From positions 34,597,501 to 34,661,500 of the forward strand of contig JASDFA010000010.1 in assembly GCA_035772735.1 (NCBI GenBank): a DNA stretch of 64,000 nucleotides, given 5' to 3'. Positions 54,615 to 64,000 of this stretch are shown here, piece by piece (the first letter of the stretch is position 1; each line of letters starts with the position of its first letter). This stretch comes from Datura wrightii. Its lineage: Eukaryota > Streptophyta > Magnoliopsida > Solanales > Solanaceae. The translations under genes and the position numbers were made by a program. The notes under the pieces were generated by a model. That model was not told the DNA's origin. It made no database searches and worked only from the letters and a program-made list of their open reading frames with translations.

Positions 54615-54870
54615 TCAAGCTAAAATTGAGCCGGAAGGGAATAAATGTGGGTATTTAGCCATTATATATGATTCGGCTTCCTATGTAGCTCCCTCAACAT
54701 GATGATTCCCCCACATAAACTTGATTGAAGCTACTTCTTTGCTCCTTAACTTACGAACTTTTCGATCCAGTATCTCCATCAAAACCTCTTCATAACTAAC
54801 GTTGTCTTTCACACAGACACTGTCCACCGAACAACTAGAGTTAGGTCACCCAAATACTTATTTAGGAGCG
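54615..54870 (-). pseudogene. pol: Chromodomain end of E pol
   Basis: Degenerate copy of the C1 tail (lines at 54680-54830 match 9820-9970). It ends at the stop at 54615, shortly upstream of the polypurine tract. Frameshifts prevent a continuous reading. Confidence 0.7.
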
Positions 54871-56050
54871 ATATATGGAAAAATGGATGGACTGAAGCTA
54901 ATTCTGAGGGCAACTCCAACTCATACACTACCTTGCCAACCCGTTTCAAAATCTGGTATGTGCCAACATAATAGGGACTGAGTTTCCTTTACGAATCTCA
55001 TAACTCCCTTCATGGGAGATACCTTCAAAAACACCCAATCATCGACTTCAAACTCAAGTTCTCTCCTTCTCACGTCTGTATAGGACTTTTGACGACTCTG
55101 AGATACTTTCAACCTGCCCCGTATGAGCTAAACTTTCTCCATAGCCCCATGCATTGAATCTGGTCCTATCATCGCAGCTTTACCGACTTCAAACCATCCA
55201 ATAGGCGATCTACATCTTCGTTCATAGAGAGCCTCAAATGGATCCATCTGAATGCTGGAATGGTAATTTTTGTTATATACAATCTCAATGAGAAACAAAT
55301 GATCATCCCAACTACCTTTGAAGTCAATCACACATGCTCTCAACATGTCCTTGAGAGTTGGAACAGTCCGCTCTGCTTAACCATCAGTCTAGGATGAAAC
55401 ACTATGAAAAGCTTAATCGTGTACCAAGTCCCTTGTGAAACAGTCTCCAAAATTGGGAGGTAAAATGAGTACCTCTATCCGATATGATGGACAATGGCAC
55501 TCAATGCAACTAAGCTAAATCCCGAATGTAGAACTTAGCATAATCCTCAGCTGAATCCTTAGTTCTGATAGGTAGAAAATGAGCGGTTTTGGTCAATCTG
55601 TCCATGACCACCCAAATGGGGTCATACTGCCGATGAGTGCGAGGAAAACCTATAATGAAGTCCATATTGATCTATTCCTCCTTCCAAGGAGTAATGATAA
55701 TGTCTTGAAGCACATCTCCAAGTATTTGATGCTTAACCTTCCCCTGCTGACAATTCAGGCACATAGCCATAAACACTGCAATGTCATTCTTCATGCCATT
55801 CCACCAATAGACTTCCTGTAGGTCATGGTACATCTTGGTGGCACCTGGATATACATAGTATATGGAACCATGGGCCTTGTGCAACATTCGATTTCTCAAA
55901 TCATCAACATCCAAAACACACAAATAACCTTGGTATCGAAGCACACCATCTCCCCCTTTGGAGAAGACCTCTACCTTCTAATTCTGAACCGCTTCCTTCA
56001 GCTTTACCAAAATAGAATCCTCGTCTTGTCTCACTTTTACATCAGTCACC
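54871..56050 (-). pseudogene. pol: Integrase of E
   Basis: Zinc-binding region: [20 protein letters not shown] and CLNCQQGKVKHQ (about 55880-55740). The core region is frameshifted. MLRACVIDFKGSWDDH and QMDPFEALYERRCRSPIGW lie at 55346-55200, and VDDWVFLKVSPMKGVMRFV at 55060-55000. Several stops and indels separate these. It is a dead copy of the enzyme that would insert the element. Confidence 0.82.
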
Positions 56051-56600
56051 ACAGATGATTCTGATCCATTCTGAATATAACAACACCATTGGTCGAGTCA
56101 ACCAAACGAACTCCCAACTGTGCAAGTCGACGCACATCCTTCACCAGCTCCTTCCTCCCCTATCTACATGGGACACACTCTCCATAGAGAGCATACTAAG
56201 TGCGTCTGCTACTACATTAGCCTTACTCAAATGGTATAGGACACTCTTATCATAATCCTTGAGTAGCTTCAACCACCTCCTTTGGTGCAAATTGAGATCC
56301 TTTTTGGTAAAAACATACTGTAGGCTTTTGTGGTCAGTAAACACATTCACATGGACCCCGTACAAGTAGTGTCTCCAAATCTTCAAGGCAAATACTACCG
56401 CCGCCAATTCCAGATCATGAATCATGTAATTCTTTTCATGAACCTTCAACTGCCTGGAAGCATATGCTATAACCTTACCATACTGCATCAAAACGCAACC
56501 AAGGTCAATCCTCGAAGCATCACAATATACCACAAACCCATCGGTACCCTCAGGTAGGGTCAACACCGGTGCTGAGGTGAGTCAAGTCTTCAACTCTTAG
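56051..56600 (-). pseudogene. pol: RNase H of E
   Basis: 141 codons open at 56566-56141: [60 protein letters not shown] and [13 protein letters not shown]. Catalytic acidic residues are kept. TGA/TAA breaks occur on both sides. Confidence 0.85.
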
Positions 56601-57632
56601 AAGCTCTTCTCACAAGCCTCTGACCATTGGAACTTCACCTTCTTCAAAGTCAATTTGGTCAACGGGGATGCAATGGATGAAAACCCCTCAAAAAATCTCA
56701 AATAATACCCAGCTAAACCCAAGAAACTATTGATATCCGAAGGATTAACCAGTCTGGGTCAATTCTTTACCGTCTCTATCTTTTGAGAGTGTACCTCTAC
56801 ACCCTCACTTGACACCACATGACAAAAAAATGCCACTGTGTTTAATCAAAACTCACATTTGCTTAACCTTGAATAAAACTGACAATCCTTCAAAGTTTTT
56901 AGCACAACCCTCAAGTGAGCGACATGCTCCTCCTTGCTCCGAGAGTATATAAGGATGTCATCTATGAACATAATCACCAATATATCCATGTATGGCTTGA
57001 ACACCCTGTTCATCAAATCCATAAAAGCTGCAGGAGCATTTGTTAGTCAAGAAGACATAACTACAAACAAATAATGACCATACCGCATCCTAAAGGTTGT
57101 CTTCAGGATGTTAATCTCCTGAACCCTAAGCTGATGGTATCCGGATCTGAGGTATATTTTGAAAAGAACTTAGCATCCTGAAAGTGATCAAAAAAATCAT
57201 CAATTCTGTGGAGTGGATACCTGTTCTTGATGGCAACTTTGTTCAATTGCCAATAATCAATAGATATACGAAGAGAGCCATCTTTGTTTCTGACAAAAAG
57301 AACTGGTGCACCCTATGGGGATTTGCTCGGTCTGATGAAACCCTTGTCTAGAAGGTCCTTCAACTCCATTAGCTCAGCTGGAGCCATTCGGTAGGGAGGA
57401 ATAGATACATGATGTGTATCGGGAAGAAGGTCAATACCATAATCAATTTCCCTCTCGGGAGGGATTCCTGTAGATCATGGGGGAACACTTCTGGATACTC
57501 ACATTCTACTGGAACTAGCTGAATAGTCGGGGTCTCAGAAGTAGCATCCTTAAACCTAATTTGATGGTATACGCAACCCTTAGAGATCATCTTTCTGGCC
57601 TTAACGTAGGAAATGAAATGACCTATAGGCAC
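56601..57632 (-). pseudogene. pol: Reverse transcriptase of E
   Basis: Fragments in order: [30 protein letters not shown] (frameshifted), [13 protein letters not shown], the catalytic FIDDILIYS near 56945-56970, and a degenerate thumb region. Many stops and indels. The Asp-Asp pair is still coded. Confidence 0.8.
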
Positions 57633-57639
57633 AACTGAA

Positions 57640-58145
57640 CTACCCTTCTATTCTAAAGCTGGCTCACTCGGAAATCGGATCTCTACCACACGGGTTCTAC
57701 AATTAATTGAGGCATAGCATGCAAATAGCCAATCCATGTCGAGGATACCATCAAAGTTGGTCATGGCTAACTTTACTAGATCTACTGAGGTGATTTTCTG
57801 AAGAATTGTGACAGTGCAATTTCTATACACTCGTTGAGTTATAACTGAATCACAGACCGAAGTAGAGACTGAGAAGGGTTCTGATAGGATTTCAGAATTG
57901 ACTCCGAAGCTACTACCAACATAGGGCGTCACAAAAGACAAAGTAGCCCCTGGATCTATCAGAGAATACACATCAAGGTGGAAAACTCGTAACATAACAG
58001 TGACTACATCTTGGGAGACCTCCTGCTCCTGGGGGGATGCTAGGGTATGAAATCTATTTTGGCGTTGTCCGCTACACGCACTAGTAGGTGCGTCCTGCTG
58101 AGCTGGGCATGCTGGTGGAGCTGCTGAACTAGAAGCTGGCGTCAA
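57640..58145 (-). pseudogene. pol: Protease of E
   Basis: Open for 165 codons: linker with Ala/Pro/Gln, VFHLDVYSLIDPGATLSF (active site Asp-Pro-Gly-Ala, about 57965-57945), then DGILDMDWLFACYASIN, where the usual ILGMDWL has lost its Gly. Ends at a TAG at 57648. Confidence 0.85.
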
Positions 58146-58199
58146 CCCCTATCATGGCCCTATCTAGCTGCTGCATAATCTCTAAGAATACGTCCTGGC

Positions 58200-59238
58200 T
58201 TCTCACACCCGAATTAAGCACCTGTACCCACCAAACACTGACTCGTGTGTCTCTGGCCACACCTATCGCAAATTGGGATACTGGAATCTATGGGTGTGTT
58301 TCTCTAGCCTCTTGAGCCTTATGTGTGTCCTCTCTGGTCGTGCCTAGATTTGGATGGCACACTCATAGCCGACGATGCTGAGGCTGACGATCTCTGGTGA
58401 GACTGCTGAAGGTGTCCACCACCTGGTCTTTGTTGAGAGAACCGATAACTTTCTGTTTTGTCCCTCTTAGCCTCTCTATCTCTCACATGCGCCACCTCCA
58501 TTTGTTAGGCATACAAGACTATCTGAGTAAAATCCCTATCCTAATGGAGCATGGTGGTCCTGCAATCTTTGTCCAGGTAGTCCACCACTCCATGTACAAA
58601 CCTGCTCACTCGAGCTTTCTAATCAACCATTAACTCTGGTGCGTACTTGGATAGATGAGTGAACTCTAAGGTGTATTCCTACACTGTCATCTTGCGTTGT
58701 CTCAAATTCACAAATTCAGCTGCTTTAATCTCCCTCATCTCATGCAGAAAGAATCACTCCAGAAATGCGGCATGAAGCTCATCCCAACCAATAGGGCTTG
58801 CTCCCATTGCCCTCTATCCTTCTACTGCTTAAACCAGATGTGCACAACCCCCTTCAACTGATATGAGGCTATGTGGGCGCACTCCTCTCTGTTCGCCCCC
58901 ATGACCTGGGTGATCTTTAGAATCTCATCGATAAATTAATATGGATTCTCGTCCACCTTTGATCCAAGGAATTCTAGAGGGTTCATCCTTAGGAAATATC
59001 TGACTCATGTTGCTGCCACATTCCCATTCTGAGGGACATACGCTACTGCCTATTGATTGACCTAAGCGGTCAAGGCCCGTGCTAGCATTTGAATGGCTGC
59101 CTTGAATTTAGCATGGGCAACCAGCTCCAATGCATGGTTCGCATGAGCTGGTGGAGCTTGTTGGTGCCCATCTGCATTTCCATCCATATGGCCATTTCTA
59201 TTTCTGTTTCTCCTTCCATTAACTCTATGCGGAAGAAT
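58200..59238 (-). pseudogene. gag: gag of E
   Basis: The start codon position (59236-59238) reads ATT where D has ATG. NGRRNRNRNGHMDGNADGHQ then VAHAKFKAAIQMLARALTA are followed by stops. The zinc knuckle near 58210-58255 has lost its first Cys, His and last Cys (GCEKPGRILRDYA versus GCGNPRHMLRDCP in D). Strongly degenerate. Confidence 0.75.
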
Positions 59239-59430
59239 GATTCTGCAAATGCTTATAGCATGAGTTAGAAGGATAGAGAGATATTTCATCGCACGACCTA
59301 GATCATGAAAGAAGGGAATATTTCCTAATCGTCACATAGCCTCCTTGTCATAAGTGTGAAGCTCTTCACACCTATGAAAAGTACTCTACTTAATGTGGCT
59401 CTCAGATAACCTAGGACACTTCAAAATCTA

Positions 59431-59444
59431 ATGCTCTGATACAA
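59431..59444 (-). other. Degenerate primer binding site of E
   Basis: Plus strand GCTCTGATACAAAA next to the LTR; the canonical complement is GGCTCTGATACCA. Confidence 0.6.
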
Positions 59445-59448
59445 AATT

Positions 59449-60544
59449 TTTCACGACCCAAACATAGGCCCGTATCGAGACATGGGACAAGGAGCCCCGA
59501 GAGACTCCAAGTCAACCCATGGAATGAACAAACATCTAACTCAATTGATAAAAGCGGAAGATAAATATAATAAACATAGGGGAAGTCTGAATATAACATA
59601 ACATCAGAACATACAACACGAGTCTTAAGCTAAATACAATCTATGTTTGAAAAGCCTCTACTTCTAATGGGTTGAGGGTACAAGACCCCAACTAAATCTC
59701 TATCTAGAACTGAAAATGTAAAGATAACTGATTAGGAATGGTCCTCGGGAGGATTGGGCATGGGTGTGAACAATTTCACCCATTCATAACCTTACATACT
59801 TGAGAGAATCTGATTCTACAACTTTTCTAATTGCAAAAGGAATAATCGGAGAAGAAACTTGAGAGATTGAGCTTGATCACCCCTCTAGAATTCTAAACTT
59901 GCATGCATGAATTAGGAATAGCTTAGAGTGAACTTACCCTTCTTCAAACTCACTATTCAAAGCTTAAAACGACGTAGTTTAGGCCTTAGAATCATAGAAA
60001 TTACAGAAAATCCCTTACAAAACTTGCAGGAAAAAATAGTCTGTCAGTCCCAACTAGGGACTAGACGAGTCATCGTCCATGGCCACGAGTCATGGCCTGC
60101 CATACATCGTCTTCACTGGAAACTTCCTACTGATAGTCATCGCGAGGCATTCAACGACTCATTACTGGTGACCATGACTCATGATCACCTTCCATCATCC
60201 TCACTGCAGAACAATTACTTGGGTTCACCATGGGCGACACCACGACTCGTGGTGTTCCCAATGAGTAATGGTGAGGACCCATTAAGTGCACTGTCCAATG
60301 TCTCTTTTTCCTTCACCCATTCTTGACCACAGGTGACCTAACGGATTGTGGGGTTGACCATAACTCGTGGTCACCCCGAACATGAAAATTAACAACTAAG
60401 TCCAACTCCTCACCACAAGTTACATAACAACTCGTGGTCATCCTGATGGGTCACTAGATGACTCGTCCTGTGACCTGGTGCAGAAGATCATGTTTCTCTC
60501 TGTTTCAACTCCCGGGTTTGATCTTAGGTATTTTGGGTATAACA
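59449..60544 (-). repeat. 5' LTR of E (shortened)
   Basis: 1096 bp, plus strand TTTCACGACCC...GGGTATAACA. It jumps near 59755 from the first 300 bases to the GGATTGGGCATGGGTGTGAAC block, removing more than 1 kb relative to C1. Confidence 0.8.
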
Positions 60545-61046
60545 ACAGTAGCTAGATAGGGCCATGATAGGTATCGAGGCCCAACCTCTAGTTCAACAAC
60601 TCCACCAGCATGCACAGCTCAGCAAGGGGTATCTACTAGTGCGGGTGGTGTACAATGCTAGAGCAGATTCTATGCCCGAACGTCTCCTCGAGAGTAAGAG
60701 GTCTCCCCATATGTGGTCACTGGTATGTTACGAGTATTCCACCTTTATGTATATTCATTGTTAGATCTAGGGGCAACTCTACCTTTTATGACGCCCTATG
60801 TTGCTAGTAGTTTTGGAGTCAGTCCCGATATCTTATCAGAACCCTTCTTAGATTCTACTCAAATCGATGATTCAGTTATAGCTTGATGGGTATATAGAAA
60901 TTGCCCTGTCACAATTTTTCAGAAAGTCACCTCAGTAGATTTTGTAGAGTTAGCCATAGCCCATTTTGATTTTATCTTCAACATGGATTGGCTACATGTA
61001 TGTTATGCCTCAATTAATCGTATAATCTGTGCAGCAGAGATCATAT
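60545..61046 (+). pseudogene. pol: D: gag-protease region, right part
   Basis: Starts with AGCTAGATAGGGCCATGATAGG, the sequence that follows the zinc knuckle in E (58170-58140 reversed). So it continues D from 33946. The protease has VYSLLDLGATLPFMTPYVAS (active site Asp-Leu-Gly) and DFIFNMDWLHVCYASIN. Stops and frame changes occur near 60650 and 60884. It is cut at 61046 by F. Confidence 0.8.
61042..61046 (+). repeat. Left flank CATAT of F (candidate target-site duplication)
   Basis: Five bases before the F LTR. The partner lies outside the window. Confidence 0.4.
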
Positions 61047-63241
61047 TGTCACGCCCCACCTTGGGAGGCATGACTTGCACCTTGTGCCCTACTAGGACCT
61101 GGACTGCTAGACTAACTGAAGCTAAGCACTTATGGTGTCAGGCTGGCTCTAACTCTTGATTCAAGAAAACGACCGGCTATATAACGGCTATAAACATAGC
61201 CTTCGACCGACAAGGACTATAGCAACCTATAAGGATATAAACAGCTAACTAGAACAACCAACTACAAGGGATCCTATGTGGGCCGACAAGGCCACCATGC
61301 TGTCTAGTTATATCTGAGAAATGAAATCGAGCACTATACTAATCTATGACCAACAAGGCCACCAACTAACAATTGAATAAGGACCCACACAGCCAATATA
61401 GCTAACCATAGAGAATATATACAATCGCAATCCTCTAGGAATAATAAGATGGTCGGGACAGGGCCCCCGCCTAACCATACTGCTCACACAAAAAGAAAGT
61501 ACACGTCTGTTTTGCAGGCTCCGGATGAAAGGAGCTGAAGGCTCTGTAATGCTTATTGGAACTATGAGGGATCTGCTCCTCGTCTATGTGTACTTGCAGG
61601 AAAGTAATGCAGCGCCCCAACACAGGTGTCAGTACCACTTGTACTGAGTATGCAAAGCAACAACTAAAAATAATTGAAAGTAAATAATGAAACTGATAGT
61701 AGCTGGAGCAATAAGAAAGACAGACTGAAACTGACTAGAATAGTGGGTTCAGGACTAACCTTAACTATTCTAAAAAGAGTAGGAGTCATACTTGGTAACG
61801 TGGCGTCCTATTGTCTATCTAACCATAACTAAAATAACATGGCATAACACAACACAACATATACCTTACCTGGCCCCCATAATCCGGAAGGTAATATCAT
61901 CACAATCTATTTACCCCTACCCAAGTCATACCACATCACCTAGTAACTATAAGCAACCTGCTGATCCCTTGGGAATGCAACTTGGGCCCACTGAGCCCCT
62001 GACTATAACTGTACCTGAGTCCGGAGGACTCCTAAAATCAACATCCCGGGCACAAACGCTCAACGGGGGTGTATAAAGTCCAACCACGACAAAATATGGG
62101 GAAACTGGGATCCCATCTTCGTCCCTAGCGGACGGCATGCCACTCCGTAGAGCAAGGTATCCTTGCCCTCTAGCGTACGAGTCGATACAGCTATTAACCC
62201 TAGGGTGGTCACGGAAGCTATACAGGTAATCCAGCCCAAAACAATACAATAAGGTCTCAACTAATAGCAATAACTATATATAATACACACTGAAAAATAA
62301 TAATAACATAATCTCTGGGATGTTGTACTAAATCTCATACAAAGACATGATATAATATTTCTGACGTACTTTACTAAATTACATACTGAACATAATATAC
62401 TGTTTCTGAAATACCTTACTAGAATTCATCCTGTTTTACTACACTGGGGTAACTACCTTGCCGAAAGAGACTGGCTTTACATACCTCGACTGCCTACTTT
62501 CTGATTAACTGGCGTAGCTCAGCTCTTATTCAGCTATTTCCCCAACTGCAATCATTTTCACAATAGAATAGAACTAATTTCATCATTATTTTTGAAGAAA
62601 ACAATACTATGCATATATCTACTGGCTATTCTTCGGCTTATCGAAGAATGACTGAAAACTCAAACTTTCTCGGAAGTCTAGAAGATGGAAATACTCACTT
62701 TAATGTTGGGAGTGTATTAACACTAGTTTGCAGATATTCCAATCACTTTGATTCAGTGGGTCGATGCTTTGCCGGGCGATTTTTGCGAAACTAACTCCGT
62801 AGAAATGCTCCCTGTAGCTTTATACTTCGGTACCCCAAGTTAATTTGAGTTTGGACTACGTTAGACGGCGTAATCGGATGGAAATTTATAGTAACCCTTC
62901 GTCCTACTTTGTTCTCTGGTTGTTTTCACTGAAAATAATATGAGAAATGACTTAAAAATGAAGTGGGAGGCCTTTATATACTTGGAACCCGAAGCATGGC
63001 AACATGGCACGCCGGCCATCGCGCCAATCTAGCTCCGTGCCACGTTGGCCATCGCGGAGGAGGGGCCTCCGTGCCACGTTGCCTTTCTGTGCAGCGCGGT
63101 TCGGCCTCCTCTTGCGAATATCCAACTTGGCACTCATTCGGCCTTTCCCCGGGCCCTTTTTCTCGCATGTATGGCATTCTAAAACTCTCAACCAATATGT
63201 GAATAGGCTAACTAAGTGCTAGAAACTTACGGGGTGTAACA
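61047..63241 (-). repeat. 3' LTR of F
   Basis: 2195 bp, TGTCACGCCCCACC...GGGGTGTAACA on plus. Alignable with the B LTR over much of its length but clearly diverged and shorter. Confidence 0.88.
62972..63110 (-). promoter_or_regulatory. LTR promoter of F with variant dyad module
   Basis: TATATAAAG on minus at 62972-62980. Arms 63003-63014 and 63033-63044 pair at 9 of 12 positions around an 18-nt spacer (63015-63032). The word is CGTGGCACGGAG instead of CGTGTCACGGAG. TTGCC follows in the transcription direction. A further CGTGGCACGGAG and CTCCGCGATGG lie at about 63050-63082. Confidence 0.55.
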
Positions 63242-63256
63242 TCCTCCCCCGTTAAA
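63242..63256 (-). other. Polypurine tract of F
   Basis: AACGGGGGAGGA on the minus strand just before the LTR start; CATTCAAGGATGAATG lies upstream, as in B. Confidence 0.85.
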
Positions 63257-63517
63257 AACATTCATCCTTGAATGTTACCTTCTGCTTGCAAGAATCTTGA
63301 CTTGCCACTATTTATTCTGGAGAAATTTCAGCAGAGTTCCCCCTGTAATATGGACTATCCGAAAATCCTGAAACACAGAAAAGTCCAATACAAGTACTCC
63401 ACACAATACTATAGTATTTATTTGACAATAAACTGGAATCAACTACTCCACATTTACATGAATATAAAGCAACTCATGAAACAACAATAACAACATACCT
63501 TTGGCTGCATAATCTGA

Positions 63518-64000
63518 CTATGTCTGGAATAACTGAGGATATCTAACTTTCATATCATCTTCTGCTTCCCAAGTTATCTCCTCTCGGTTCCTGTTATGCC
63601 ATAATACTTTGACTGAAGCAACATCTTTAGTTCTTAGTCTACGGATCTGCAGGTGTAGTATGGCTACTAGAACTTCTTCATAGGCTAACTCTTCTGTAAC
63701 CTGAACATCATGGACTGGGACAATTTTGGAGAGATCTCCTATGCTCTTTCTCAGCATTGATACTTGGAAAACTGGGTGGACAGATTCTAATTCTTGAGGT
63801 AGATCTAATTCATATGCCACCTGGCCTATTCTTCAGCGAATCTGATAAGGCCCAACAAACCTCGAGCTAATCTTTCCTCTCTTACCAAACCTCATTACAC
63901 CCTTCATCGGTGAAACTTCCAAGAACACCCAGTCATTCACATTAAATTCCAAGTTTCTGCAACGCACGTCAGCATATGATTTCTGGCTGCTCTAAGAAGT
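63518..64000 (-). pseudogene. pol: Integrase C-terminus and chromodomain of F
   Basis: NLEFNVNDWVFLEVSPMKG, RFVGPYQIR, a TGA where relatives have Arg (near 63838), then MAYELDLPQELESVHPVFQV, MLRKSIGDLSKIVPVHDVQV, LQIRRLRTKDVASVKVLWHN and TWEAEDDMKVRYPQLFQT to a stop at 63518. The C-terminal 100 codons are open. The upstream part of pol lies outside the window. Confidence 0.88.

Larger units (their letters stand above)
52580..60544 (-). mobile_element. E: Tekay-type chromovirus
   Basis: Minus-strand element with 3' LTR (52580-54373), pol, gag, a degenerate primer site and 5' LTR (59449-60544), of the same family as C1 and D. Every ORF is broken. Flanks are ACAAC (left) and ACAGT (right). These are three-fifths identical and consistent with a decayed duplication of the N2 LTR end plus its target site, but not proof. 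Confidence 0.88.
61047..64000 (-). mobile_element. F: Tekay-type chromovirus, 3' end only
   Basis: Minus-strand element related to B: 3' LTR, polypurine tract and the pol C-terminus, running past the window end. Inserted in the protease region of D. Confidence 0.9.

Noticed and set aside
1..64000. Host genes, tRNA, rRNA or small-RNA genes.
   Set aside because: No exon-like frames outside transposon domains and no tRNA or rRNA core sequences seen; tRNA-like matches are primer binding sites.

Overview
The window is intergenic DNA from a flowering plant, most likely a eudicot. The style of the chromovirus LTRs and of the gag-like ORFs suggests Solanaceae, but that is inference. I see no host gene. 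Almost every base belongs to Ty3/gypsy LTR retrotransposons inserted into one another. Two clades are present: Athila-type elements (primer site complementary to tRNA-Asp) and Tekay/Del chromoviruses (primer site complementary to initiator tRNA-Met, chromodomain at the pol C-terminus). All coding regions are broken.

Layout, left to right. 1-3179: 5' half of a non-autonomous Athila-type element on the minus strand (N3). 3180-6390: a chromovirus LTR scrap, then the 3' part and LTR of an older Athila relative (H). 6391-7031: chromovirus gag/protease scrap and unassigned DNA. 7032-11132: internally deleted minus-strand chromovirus (C1). 11133-13664: unassigned DNA, the 3' end and LTR of chromovirus G, and an Athila-like scrap. 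13665-31437: plus-strand chromovirus A, split by the complete element N1 (19426-29176, target duplication TTCCA). 31438-61046: plus-strand chromovirus D, fused at its LTR to the LTR of A and split by N2 (33947-52577). N2 is itself split by chromovirus B (36265-46910, target duplication AATCC), and chromovirus E (52580-60544, minus strand) sits at the right boundary of N2. 61047-64000: chromovirus F inserted in D and running off the window.

N1, N2 and N3 form one family. They keep gag and protease, have lost reverse transcriptase, RNase H and nearly all of integrase, and carry a second ORF of about 400 codons after a leader with a candidate intron. They would depend on an autonomous Athila relative for reverse transcription and integration.

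The most unusual signal is a CG-rich promoter module with fixed geometry: 12-bp arm, 18-nt spacer, 12-bp inverted arm, then TTG. It sits just upstream of the TATA box in the LTRs of the Athila-type N family and of the Tekay-type B and F elements, and twice in tandem upstream of ORF2 inside N1 and N2. That is 11 copies in 64 kb, with the same arms, spacer length and orientation in two clades that do not share recent ancestry. It looks like a cis-regulatory cassette exchanged between retrotransposon lineages, or kept by strong shared selection.
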